DNA of 64,000 nt from Oscarella lobularis (lineage: Eukaryota > Porifera > Homoscleromorpha > Homosclerophorida > Oscarellidae): positions 868,001 to 932,000 of the forward strand of contig NC_089187.1 of the NCBI RefSeq assembly GCF_947507565.1. The letters are read 5' to 3'. The notes under the pieces were generated by a model that saw only the letters and a program-made list of their open reading frames with translations, was not told the origin of the DNA and did no database searches. The stretch's first letter is position 1. Every line of letters begins with the position of its first letter. Position numbers and translations under genes: made by a program. This document shows, one piece after another, positions 35,472-46,205 of this stretch.

Positions 35472-36999
35472 TGGCGTCGAATCAGTGAAAGACTATTGCA
35501 ATTCGGGAAAGTGACGTTCAAAACACTCTAGCACTTTTCTCGCGCTAGCTTCTTTCGCAGGCAACAGAAATCCAGGCGAAACGTTCTCAAACGATCGCTC
35601 ACGTGACTGTGTTCTTCTGAACCCCAACAACCTGCAGCATTAGAAGAAACGGAAGAGTAAATTAGATGTGCAGACGCTACGATTCCAAACAAAATAGACG
35701 TTCTAGAAAGAGGTGCATTCATAGGGGGCATCGAAACGCACGGTAAATAGCGTAGAATTGCGTTATCCAGTGCTGCCTTTGAACTGCTGACACCTCAGGC
35801 GCTATTAATTAGATAGAATAGCGCGTCGCTTTGCTGGCTCTTTCTCGCTAACGGGAGACGTCTGTCCAGGATGAATGACGTCACGCTCAGCATCACATGT
35901 GCTAACATAGCGGCGCCACGCAGCTCAGCGTGGCGTTAGTACGTTTCAATTTCGTTTATGAGATCAAATAATTTTCATTCATTTTTTCAAGGCTCTTCTT
36001 CCTCTCCGCTATATGACTTTCTTTTGCAACTGTGGCCTGTACTGTAGCCGTTTCTGGAAGCAGCGGCATCTTCGTAACTGTAGTCGATCGCTTCCCAGAC
36101 TTGTGACTGCCGCCCACACTTATGCATCTTGGCTATACAGCACGTAGGACGATGTGACTGAAATATGAAGAATATCGCCTCACTCTTTAAAGGCAAAGAT
36201 CAGCACATGACTTTGCGTGTACTTGAAAACGCTCGCGTCGAACATGATAGACACTTTTACCTACAACAAACGTCTCGTAAAAATCACATATAGCTACCTA
36301 ATTAATTAATTAATTAATTAAAGATTTTTTCATTAATAATTTCTTTTCACCACTACAGCCATTTTTTGGCAATCGCCAGTTTTTTACAGGCAATTGTTTT
36401 GGCATACATCGATTGGGCGCCGAGAAATTGGCTCACCGCCATTGGGACTGAATGCGCGACTTTTTGATGCCTGCGTTTATCCAAACTCAATTTCGCACTC
36501 GATCAAAGTTCTAGGCCTACTTGGAACAGGAGTACGTCGCATTCCTACGGAGGTGAAGAAGCCTAATAGCGCCGTTTCTTTCTTTTAGAGCTCACTTTCA
36601 CGACCGTTTGCGAGTAGGCTATACCATGACACAGTTCGATAGATGATCGGCTAGAGAAGGCGTAAGAGCGCCACTTCGAATCTCTTCCTGGCCCAATCCC
36701 TGCTGGTGAGAGCTGCCCTTTCGCTTGGTCGCTAGCCCCCGGATGTATGACGGAAGCATTGATAAAAAACGCGACTTGGTGACTTTTCATACGTCGATAT
36801 TACTAAACCGTTCAAATAAAAAAAGGTAAAACAAATGTTAAAGAAGGGTAATAAAATAGCAAAAGAGCAGTGCGATGTAGCAAAGATAAGTGATAAAGAG
36901 TAGCAGAGGCACGGGTAATTATGTAATGTAGAGTCTAATACTGACTGACTCCACTTCACAAAGAAATCTGCGTTAACATACCTTGTAATGTAAGTATTT
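35472..36999. other. Intergenic region between C2 and B2
   Basis: Duplicate of the 8847-10378 spacer with several small indels. It contains a TTAA microsatellite at about 36300-36321 and no supported exon. Confidence 0.5.
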
Positions 37000-39900
37000 C
37001 TACGAGTGCAATGACGTCACTTTTTTGTACTTCTCTTGGATAACTCTCTTGCTAATACCCGACTCCGTACAAGCACGCAACACCTTCTCCACCAGAGGCT
37101 GCTCCGTTTTCTTCGTCCATTTCTCCAAAGCCAGTGCAAGGCTTACTTTATTGCTATGATTCGCTCGCCGTATTTCCGTCATTGCTTCTGCCGACAACAG
37201 AAAACAGCAGATCTCTTCCCACTTCGAGCTCGCTCCCGAACAAATCGCCGCAATCACATCTTTGCACACGACGTTGTCGTCGGCAGGAAAACTTCCTCCC
37301 TGCTCCGGCTCTCCGTCTCGGATGCGGCGACGAAGACGCAGATGGCTAATTCGAATGTGGGGATACTTTGCACCGCGAAGTTTTCTGGCTTTTACAAGTG
37401 CGGCGCTGTTCCTGCACGACTTGACGTCGTCCCTTTCGTACACGGCTACGTCTGAACTATGATTTTGAAGATCATCGCTGTCCAAATAGCACCATTCCAT
37501 TCGAGTGCCATTGGCTTTATCGCTTCGAACCGACTCGACAGTGCGCTTTACGTCTTCGAGCATATCCTTTGCCACGCATTCGCCTCCTTCCCAGCAGCGC
37601 ACGATCACGTCGACGGCATCGTTTTCATTCCTCAATTCGACGAGGCATTCGACCAAATGACTTGGACCGGACGCCTCGAGTGTGAAGCCGTCTTTCCAAA
37701 GATTCATGCGACATCTCGAAATGGCTGCACAGCGACTTTGAAGAACGGGAAAAAGCGGCGGTGGAATGACGTCCGTCGTGGGGTGAGAAACTCGGTAGCG
37801 GCGACCGCGGTAAACGACCATTTTGTCTTCTCTCTCCCAGACGCCGGCCGGTTTTAATTCTTTGATTAGGCACGGAACGTGATACGAGTGGGGGCCGTCT
37901 TTACCTTCAATTTGGCAAATGAGATAAAGATCGAGCATTACTCTAATTGCCTCGTCGGCGGTGAACGACACACGCGGAAGATTTCGCTCCCGTTGCTTTT
38001 CTTGAAATAACTCGAGGGCTAGTTTTACGTCGGCTCGATTCACACGGCCCGTGTCGTCGCCAACGGCGTGGATGTAGAATTCGTCGGGATCGGAGAGGAT
38101 TGGTCCTAGAAGGTTGGTCACCAAAACAGAAGGCTGCAGATAAATTTGGCCGAGATTACGAAAATACAGAATCTACGAAAACAGAGTCTTTGGCGTTAAC
38201 CGAAGCGTAGTCATATAGCTTACAGTTCCCGAATCGTGCAGGTTTTGAGCCAATAACTCAACTGGCAAGTCTTCAATGAGAGGTCGATCAAGCAGCGCTT
38301 CTATAGTGCGTCGAAACTCTTCCAAGTTTAGCAACTTTTCCTCTGTGGCAGAACTGCTTAAAATCAGTGATCTGCAATTCTCGCATACTTTGGGAACTGG
38401 ATCCGCTTTCTATTTCAAAAAAGCCGTGCAGCAGTTCTCAAGCGCAAAGACTGTAGTGCTGTACCTGAATAAGCTCATTCCTGATCCTCTTCAGTTCGCA
38501 GCGAAACGAATCCATAGCCGGCGACTGTCCCTTCTTGCAGTCAACCTCGACAACGCCGGCTAAACAGAAGATCCCCCCAAACTCTTCAACAAGATTTGCG
38601 ACGTGAATTCGAAATGCGCCCAAAGGCTTCATGTCGTCGTCGCGACTGTCTCCCGTTCTCTTGTTGCCAACAACAACGATCGTGATGCCAGAGACGATTG
38701 ATTTTCTCGCCGACTTCAAAAACGCGAGCCATCTCCTCAGTTCTGCCATCACTTCTTTTATTGCTCGCCTTTTGCCATTTCCGTCGACTATATCGACGAC
38801 GCACAGGAAAATTGTCAGCGAAAAGCGAAAAAGAACAGCGTGCGCCACGCGGAACGGGTAGTGACCGCCAAAGTCCCAGATAGACATCAATCCCACCCCG
38901 TCTACCTGCTTGTTGTGAACATCGACGCCGGCCGTTCGATCCAGCTCGTCTGATTGTCTGTCGCCTGACTGCAATGTGATGCCACACAGAGAATTCGTGA
39001 GGGTTGTTTTGCCAGCCATAGGTTCGCCGACGAGACACGTTTGAACGCATTCAGGTTGAACTCGTTCGCTGTCAAGCAGCCGGAATGATAGCATTTGCTC
39101 CTAAAGATTCGTAGCGTCATGTGCACAGCAAAAATGTAAAACACGAGAGTTTACATATTTAGCTTGGAGAAATATTCGCATTTCGTCTGCTGATGTCTCG
39201 TGTGGTTTCATGCCAACCTGTTTACAAAATCAACATAGCAATTTCACTTTTCTTTGAGGTCAGCTTACATCATTTTCAGCCTCGAGTGATAGACCGAGAT
39301 CCAGAAAATATTGAAGAACACTTATCTTTGCCGACGGTGACATAGATAAAATGCTTAGCATTTCTGTTCTTCCATACAAATGCAGCAACGAGTCTCCTTT
39401 CTAAACATTAAATTTCGTAAATTTGCTGAATTTAGGAAGCTAATTAATTCACCTTGTCGACTACTTTGTAATTAGCATTGTGTATGGCAAACCATTGCAC
39501 ATTTTCCAAGCATGTGCACAACATGATCGGTGTACACCCATCCTAAAATTCTTGATTAGAAAATGAACCAAATATCGCTTGTGACGCATCACATCGTCCT
39601 TTTCCTCCAGATTCGCTCCGTAATCCAAAAGATGATCAAGAGACACTGCAGAGCCATAGCAAGCAGCCCAGTGAAAAACATTAGGCATTCCAGCAACGAG
39701 AAGTCCTTCAGTGACAAAGGAATCAAACACTATCCTCCTTCTATCCTCCGTGTTATAATACTACAAAACAAGGAGATCACAGAAACGTAACTAAACAGGG
39801 AAGACAGTACGTCTTTTGAACGGGTTTTGAATCCAGAAAATTCGATTTTGAGTTTGGAAAAAGCTTTTGCAGCATCCACGTATTCAAACAAAACCACGCG

Positions 39901-41350
39901 GTCCAACAAAGTGCTCCCAACCTAAAGAAGCTCTACATCAAACGATTTTTTACTACTAAAACATACGTCGATATTAAGTTTCCGCTTAGCACCCAACATC
40001 AATAATTTTCTTGCTATTTTGAAGTTCTTTGAATAACAAGCCAAAGTCAATGGAGTCCATTTTCCCTACACACGTCAGGATAAGAAAGAGACATTGCGTA
40101 AGCAAAATTCTACAAATTGGAAACGATCTGTGGCCACATCATCCATCATTCCGAGAGGTAATTTTTCTGCTAGCCAGGCTAAGAGATCAATTCGATCACT
40201 CTCGTCTTTCTGCTTCGATTCAGCCAAGACATGAAAAACGTTCCGATTGACATCCTATAAATATTTTAGAAAAAGAAGTTTTATTCACCCTTAGATACTG
40301 TAGAAGAGAAGTGTCTATGACCTAACTTCTTACATGTGTTTCTGAAAGCTTAAATCCTAATTCACTCAGAAAATGAACAACGTAAAGCTGTACACCTGCA
40401 ACAGCCCAGTGAATGAATGGTTCAAACTACGATAAGTTTTAATTTACTCAATTTCGTTCTTTTTGCAACACACCTTTGGTTTAGAAAATGGGTTGATTGA
40501 TTCTGTCTCGATTGTCTCAAAAGAATATTTAAACCAAAGTTTAACCGTTTCCACTCCGCCAAAACAAGCGTAGCAAAAAAGAGGTTTCTAAAACGTTATA
40601 GACAATAATAAGTAATCAATCAATAAATAAATACATATATACCGCAAAAGGTACTATTCTCCAAACTCCTTCATCTTCATTTGGTTTGGATACATGTAAT
40701 AATCGTTCTGCTATATCAACGCGTCCATTTGCAAATGCCAACTTCAAAGCTGTTTCTGTATCCTAAACAGATTATTAAAACGCTGTGTGACACATCATTG
40801 ACAGAACATTACTGGTGGCCAAGTCCTTGCTCCGTTCTCTAGAAGAAATTCCACAGCAGATTCATCACCAATGACACAAGCCAGCTTCAGAGGTGTAAGA
40901 TTGCACTAATGCAAAATTTCAAACAGCTGTTCAAAAAAAAGACAACTCAATCTCACAGCATCTTTCCCAAAGTAATAATGTGGTGGGGTATTTATAACAG
41001 TGCATAACTCTTCATCAACTTTCATCCCTCGTCTGAGCAATTCTTTTAAAATCTCAATATCTCTTTTCAACACTGCAACATGTATCAACATCCAACGGCC
41101 ACCCTACAAATTTTATTCAACATTTGGATCCCGTTAGCAGTACGCCAATCCTAACCTGAATCAGATCTTCTCCGCAAATCAATTCTTTGTCGTCGTACAC
41201 TCCATACAATTTAGCTTTTCCTTCTGAAAGAATAGATCATATTCATGACGTCACAGGGACGTGCGCATGGGTGGCAAAAAAGTCTTGGGGGTTTGGGTGG
41301 CATGCGCTGTTCACTCGCACGCGCTAGCAGCGGCTTATTCGCTTACTGCC

Positions 41351-42335
41351 ATGTCTTCGCAACGCTTTTCCTCCTACTTTTTCGCTCTCGAAGACGAAGC
41401 TAAGAGTCGCTACTTGGAGAAACTCGCCATCATCGGTCCCGACGTTGACGATCCGTACGTGATAGATTCAGCTGCAACGAGTGACGCTTGGCCTTCCATC
41501 GAATTTCCTGACGTCTACAACTATCTTATCAACACCCCAAGCCTGTACACGAAAGAATCGCTGAAGGCGTACAAAAGTCTTGACGGGTACAAGTTTTTCA
41601 CGGCTGGGTGGGTAACAGACGTTCGTGTAGCGAAGCCATCAAAATACGTCGTCCTCGGTAAGGTTGGACATTCTCAAGCAGTTAACGCTCCGTATTTACG
41701 CACTTGGGTGGGAGCCGAAGAGAATGGAACCGTCTTATGTGCCCACTGCACGTGCATGGCAGGATTGGGTGAAGCGTGCTCGCATGTGGCGGCTCTGCTA
41801 TTTGCTGCCATTTATACAGCAGAAAGGGCAAATAATGCGTCGTGTACGTCAGTACCATGTCGGTGGGCTGATCTATCTGGAAAAGCGGCTCCCTTCGCTC
41901 CAACAGCCGAAATCGATTTTGTCCCTCCGAAGAAGAAGATGAATCTCTCTGCGAGTAGCGCTGATGCAGGAAGCAGCAGCAGCAGCAGCGCAACTGCGCC
42001 AAGGACTAAGGCAGTGGCCTGTTCCGCTCCGACGAACGACGAATTAGAAAGCTTCTACGAAAACTTGTCGAAGTGCGGGCAAGGCAAGTCAGTCATACTT
42101 TCGCTGCAGCCAAACTATTGGGATGCTTTTCTCGAAACGGATCAGCCCATGATCCTGACAGATTTATATGACGATTCATTAGCTACCCTTTCTTATTCCG
42201 AGATTTTGGAAGCGAGCGAAGATGTTTTTAGCAAAATCGTTGTTTCCGAATCTCAATCGAGAACAATCGAAGAACAGACCAAAGGACAAGCTAGGAGTCG
42301 TCTATGGTTTCGTCATCGCGCTTCCCGAGACAAAG
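41351..42335 (+). pseudogene. SWIM zinc-finger/YqaJ-family gene, 3-prime truncated
   Basis: The likely start is the ATG at 41351 (MSSQRFSSYFFALEDEAKSR), though an upstream ATG-equivalent start is open from 41261. Residues around 120-150 form a SWIM-type zinc finger (CAHCTCMAGLGEACSHVAAL; CxC..CxH). Then come a basic KKK and a serine-rich linker and a stretch ending TKGQARSRLWFRHRASR, which resembles the very start of the YqaJ (lambda exonuclease-like) domain in a family common in marine invertebrates. After that the frame is antisense to the THAP gene, open only by chance to 42550. So the nuclease domain is missing. The cargo-like protein has no known function in transposition. Confidence 0.68.
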
Positions 42336-42505
42336 TGAGACGAGCATACGTAGGAAAATTCGTTAGGGCGCCAATCTTTTCGTCGAATCGCTGCTATCCA
42401 CCGTTCCCGGCTCTCTGTACCCTCGGGAGGAAACCGGTAAAAGCTTATCGAAGATCCTCGCACAAAGCGGTTCGCGCAACCTATCGCGCAACAGCTTTTG
42501 ACCAT
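42310..42505 (-). pseudogene. THAP zinc-finger gene, 3-prime truncated
   Basis: From the ATG at 42505 the reading gives a THAP domain: MVKSCCAIGC (C5 and C10), Pro26, Trp36, then VCSSHF (C54, H57), in the spacing of THAP1-type fingers. The conserved C-terminal AVPTIF-like box is absent because the sequence breaks into the SWIM gene after SGSAM. THAP domains bind DNA and head several transposases (P element, Kolobok). Here it would be the 5-prime end of the transposase gene, read inward from the right TIR. Confidence 0.75.
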
Positions 42506-42751
42506 GTTAGACCTTGCCACCCAAAAGTGCTCGAGACGCGCATCACATGACCTCCTGACGTCATATGAATATGATCTATTTTTTTCATATTCTGCAAATC
42601 TCCGTTTTCCACTCTTTGATATAGGCGTTCTTGTTCTTCTTCGCTGCAAAAATAGATCAATTCGTTTTCGAAATCGGAAAGCGAACCCTACTCACTCCCA
42701 GTCGCATTCTTCGTCCGATGAGATTCCGCTATACTCTTCCCTGCCTTCCAT

Positions 42752-43048
42752 GCCGCTCTTACAACAAAACAAATAGTCCAGCTGTTTGTTTAGTTAAAAT
42801 AATTACGGTCTACCTGCTCTTCGATGCTTCCAATCGGCTTGGATCGGCTTCGATTTCTTTGAGTAAGATGTGAGATGTCCCGTATTTGTTGCTATGGTTC
42901 CCTTGTCGTTGGCCTGCAGAGGCCAACTCCGTACATCATGAAGGCTGGAACCACAGATAAAACACGAGATTAAATATTTAATCTCTGCTGGAACCTTCAT
43001 TCGATATAATATATGGTTAGCAATAGCATTCACAAAAAGGATTATGCA
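42752..43048. other. Spacer between C2 and the Kelch cluster
   Basis: No gene seen. Contains an imperfect palindrome GTTGGCCTGCAGAGGCCAAC near 42908-42927 inside a longer TGGTTCC..GGAACCA arm pair. The right edge of the distal duplication falls here. Confidence 0.5.
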
Positions 43049-44782
43049 CTACATCATATTCAAAACACAAGTTCTGCTTATAAATTTAGCTCCATAATGC
43101 CGCAAAAACATCGGAATATACTTTTCGCCCGGCTTTCTCCACGTTACTTTGCTTGGGCTGTTGACATCAAATACCCCCACACTTCTGTCAAACAAAAGGT
43201 AATACTTGTCGCGATCCCAAGCTCCCCCACCACAATTGTACAAACTGTACGGCAAATCAGAATGGGGTAAAAATTTTGACCACTGCTCACTTTTGCTTGA
43301 AAACGATGCACAAAACGAGCTGTGCCAATAAAAGTTTATACTGTCGTTATTCGCGACTGTAAAAATCGGCGCCACTCCATGCGTAAGGTGGAAAGAAAAC
43401 GGAGCAGGAGAATAATTTTGCCAGTGATCTTCAATGGGATTATATCTTATATAGCCGAAGTTATCATACTCACGGTAAAATACGTAAACATGATCAGAAA
43501 GGGCGGATACTGTCACGTCTTTGACGTAATGCCTTGGCTCTGGAGGTGACGAAAGAGGAGACCATTTGTTTTCCTCTGAGTTGTACGCCTCCGCAAACCA
43601 AATGTTTTCGCAATTCAGACTTATACCATAAAGGCGCCCAAGACAAGAAGTGACCTCGTTTCCAGGTCTTGGGTGGGACATGGGTGCGACGTCAGCCACC
43701 CACCGATTCTGCTTTGAATCGTATCTTTCTACCGTATCCAACGCATAGTCTTCGCGATCCTCCTCACAAGAATACCCAATCTCGGGGTCAATCATTTTCC
43801 CACCTACGGCATACAGTACGCCATCAACGATCACAAGACCCGGACGAGATCTCGACTTAACTAACGAAGGAAACGAATCCCACACGTTTTGAGACGGGTC
43901 ATAATACCTTGATTTATTTGATACAAAACAGTGTGTTTCGCACCACTCCGAATCAGGTGCAGACACTTCTCCGCCGACAACGAGTAGAACGTCTTGACAT
44001 CCAGTGCGAAGTGACGCCGTTCCTTCTTTCTTTTCCTCTTCCGTTATTTTTTCCGTGACCCACTCTCTCATTTGGAGTTCCATCAAGAGTGCTTCACACT
44101 TTGCTAAATCGAGTAGAGGCAGACGAACCAAATTCAACAGAACCTTGGCGTGCTTTTGGCGTGATTTGTAATCGTGCTTGATCCATTTGGATATCACGCG
44201 CAACACCTCATCTTCATCCCTCACTCCCAATTCATCCAGAGCTACGATTCGACAGAGGTGTTCCACCGACAGTTCTAAGAACACGTCAGTGTCGGCCACT
44301 TCAACAATATTGAAAGCTGCCGTACGCTCAGATACGCTCATCAATAGAGAGTCGCTGTATCGATCAGCAAACATCCCAAAATGCAGACAGTTGGAGAGGT
44401 CGACGTGACTCCCGAGCCATATGCTGCACTTCGTGACGACATCGTCAAACTGAAAGAGATGAGCACTCGCGTACAGTCGTTCGACGTCGTCGACAGCGCA
44501 TTGGGCCTTTCCCGTGTAAGCGTAGTCGATCAATGTCTTCACAGACGCGGCGTCGACGTCGTGAAGCGTTATTTCGGTCTGGCGTCTCTCTGCGAATTCT
44601 CCAAGAAACATCGTACGGAAATAGCCGCTGATCGATGCCAGGACGTTGCGATGAGCGTGAAATCGGTGTCCGTCGACGACGACGACGACGTCGCAGAGAT
44701 CGTTCGTCTGTCGAAGCGATTGGAGACCCAACGAAAGATTCGACGGATGTTGTTGCGTAAAGAAAAATTCTGTTTCTGCCAT
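43049..44782 (-). CDS. BTB-BACK-Kelch protein K1
   Basis: A single-exon reading of about 577 residues from the ATG at 44782 (MAETEFFFTQQ), chosen because K2, K4, K5 and K6 start at the same Met; the frame is open 19 codons further up. The BTB domain lies around residues 15-125 (LCDVVVVVDGHRFHAHRNVL, IDYAYTGKAQ), BACK around 130-230 (LDELGVRDEDEVLRVISKWI) and Kelch repeats around 255-520 (YYDPSQNVWDSFPSL, LLVVGGEV, YAVGGKMI, ERYDSKQNRWVADVAPM). KLHL-type proteins act as substrate adaptors of CUL3 ubiquitin ligases: BTB/BACK bind CUL3 and Kelch binds the substrate. Intact. It is closest to K2, with the same overall length and most residues identical. Confidence 0.88.
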   Translation of the reverse strand: MAETEFFFTQQHPSNLSLGLQSLRQTNDLCDVVVVVDGHRFHAHRNVLASISGYFRTMFLGEFAERRQTEITLHDVDAASVKTLIDYAYTGKAQCAVDDVERLYASAHLFQFDDVVTKCSIWLGSHVDLSNCLHFGMFADRYSDSLLMSVSERTAAFNIVEVADTDVFLELSVEHLCRIVALDELGVRDEDEVLRVISKWIKHDYKSRQKHAKVLLNLVRLPLLDLAKCEALLMELQMREWVTEKITEEEKKEGTASLRTGCQDVLLVVGGEVSAPDSEWCETHCFVSNKSRYYDPSQNVWDSFPSLVKSRSRPGLVIVDGVLYAVGGKMIDPEIGYSCEEDREDYALDTVERYDSKQNRWVADVAPMSHPRPGNEVTSCLGRLYGISLNCENIWFAEAYNSEENKWSPLSSPPEPRHYVKDVTVSALSDHVYVFYREYDNFGYIRYNPIEDHWQNYSPAPFSFHLTHGVAPIFTVANNDSINFYWHSSFCASFSSKSEQWSKFLPHSDLPYSLYNCGGGAWDRDKYYLLFDRSVGVFDVNSPSKVTWRKPGEKYIPMFLRHYGAKFISRTCVLNMM

Positions 44783-44810
44783 GTACGAGCGTGAGAGAAT
44801 GCTGTGGCTA

Positions 44811-44830
44811 GAGTCACGGTACCGTGACTC
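44811..44830. repeat. Perfect 20-bp palindrome upstream of K1
   Basis: GAGTCACGGTACCGTGACTC lies about 30 bases upstream of the K1 start, and a half-copy (GAGTCACGGTA) recurs at 44863. It could be an insertion scar or a dimeric binding site. Confidence 0.7.
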
Positions 44831-44969
44831 AAGTCTCACGGCCTGGCTTGGCCCTGGCTTGGAGTCACGGTAATCTACCGTACGCTATATTACGTCTTAT
44901 TACGTCATGTGTAGCGTACTTCGTTGTGACGTCGATTTGTGTTCGGGGATCGGGCGGTAAAAACGAAAC

Positions 44970-46205
44970 ATGAGCGAAGAATCGACTGAGAGAGGCTCTG
45001 GCGATCGCAATAAGGCGGAAATCGACGAAATAGAGAGTTTTTTTTGCAGTAGTAAAGTTGTTCGCGTCGTTTTGAAGTTTGAAGTTGGAAGCCAAACTGG
45101 AAGAGTACAAGCGAACAAAGTTCGTTGAATTTTGGATACGGGATTCAAGAACAGTCAAAGCGGCGTCAAAGCGCGGCGTCGATCGTCTGTTGGCGTCGGC
45201 ATTGAAATATTATGAAATAAAATATTGCTGTACTCATGGCGCCGATGGCGGACAGGCTTTCAAAGCGAGAGGAAAAGGGATACGGTCGTCTTCGTATGTC
45301 AACATGTGTAGGTTGTCAAAGATATGTCTATCTCACGTGATGCTGTCCTAGGACTTTCAGTCAATATGCGAGCAAGTAAAGATGGCACTGCACTTGAAGT
45401 GAAGAGTTGGTGCTCTGAGCACAGCCATGACATATCTGAAGTGAAGTGACTTTCTGTGTCGTTTATTTTACTAAGTATTATCTCCTTGCTCATCATATAG
45501 AATCTCTTTCGTCATCTTCCTTCGCAAAGGTCGCTAGACACTGAAGCAAAAGCGACGGCTTCAAAATTGCTTGCTATGAAAGCCAACAAGAAGATGGTTC
45601 AGAAAGAACTTTCCCAGGAAACGAGAAATTAAGGTCGGTCTTTTAATTAAAGGACCTGTCAAATATCGCTGCGCGGGACGAAGCAACGTCTCAGCAAATG
45701 ATTTAGACTCCGTTGTCAGCAAACTGGCGTCAAAATACGGTATAGTTCATGTGCTTCAATAAGCTGGCTGCGTTCTATGTATGCTGTATATCTAGGATAG
45801 TGTGCTTCTCTTCAGCTAGGTGCCACTGTTGACGTATTTTGTCACAGCGATCGAAAACTTCAAGGGCTATTCTTGCAAGACCGCTCTATGCGAGAAATTT
45901 TCAAGGCGTTTCCGGAGTTGTTACGTATGGATGCAACATACAAGCTCTTGAGTTTGGGGTTTCCCTTGTATCTTTTCTTGGCGGAAGGTAAAACTGGTGA
46001 TAACATATAACCAATATTAGTTAATCATTTTCATCTTTATCTTTCAGACGGAAACGGTCAGAGCGAAATAGTGGCTGCTTGCTTCCTGGCAGTCGAAGAT
46101 GCTTGCAGTCTTAAATGGATGATGGAGACTTTTAAAAAACATAATCCTGAGTGGCCATCCATTAAGGTCGTCCTGACCGACAAAGACATTGTCGAAAGGG
46201 AAACG
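44970..46205 (+). pseudogene. ZSWIM1/3-like (MULE transposase-derived) gene, truncated
   Basis: Plus-strand exons show the N-terminal module (about 45085-45300; KFVEFWIRDSRTVKAASKR, YYEIKYCCTHG), a short exon (45358-45447; ASKDGTALEVKSW), a linker exon (about 45500-45632) and an RNase-H-like core (45823-45987, MDATYKLLSLGFPLYLF; 46047-46195, WPSIKVVLTDKDIVE). These match the order in ZSWIM1/ZSWIM3-type proteins, which descend from Mutator-like transposases. The reading stops abruptly near 46205, where a BTB gene fragment begins, and the middle contains an in-frame stop near 45700, so it is a relict. The rest of the core and the SWIM finger are missing. Confidence 0.68.

Larger units (their letters stand above)
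41231..42580. mobile_element. TIR DNA transposon with SWIM/YqaJ and THAP gene halves
   Basis: Ends are inverted repeats of 23-25 bases starting AATAGATCATATTCAT and containing the palindrome TGACGTCA (41231-41253; 42556-42580), differing by one two-base step. The other C copies show the uninterrupted exon, so this is an insertion of about 1.35 kb. No clear target duplication is visible; the target in the other copies is itself an imperfect palindrome (GTGAAAGA..TCTTTCAC). Inside are a plus-strand SWIM gene and a minus-strand THAP gene that meet tail to tail. It is probably an internally deleted derivative of a larger element. Confidence 0.85.
37000..42751 (-). pseudogene. Ankyrin-Roc-COR-death-domain gene, copy C2, split by a transposon
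   Basis: The COR-B to death-domain exon is fully open (38124-37000; ends EKYKKVTSLHS), and the Roc exon (about 39097-38470) keeps GEPMAGKTT, WDFGGH and VGNKRTG. Ankyrin exons run from about 39.4 to 41.2 kb. The first exon starts at an ATG at 42751 and ends at a GTGAGT donor. Exon 2 is cut in two by the DNA transposon at 41231-42580: its 5-prime part (EERLY-like, then ENGDLQNM) lies at about 42625-42581 and the rest (KLYGVYDDKELICGEDLI) at about 41230-41155. Without the insertion this would be the least damaged of the three C copies. The ankyrin exons are more diverged from C and C-prime than those two are from each other. Confidence 0.75.

Noticed and set aside
42336-42550. C-terminal part of the plus-strand SWIM frame
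   Set aside because: This is the antisense of the THAP gene; the YqaJ domain that should follow is absent.
44381-44794. Plus-strand open frames opposite the BTB domains (also near 49.2, 53.2, 55.8 and 62.8 kb)
   Set aside because: They recur because the BTB coding sequence is conserved; their translations resemble no family and follow the CGA run.
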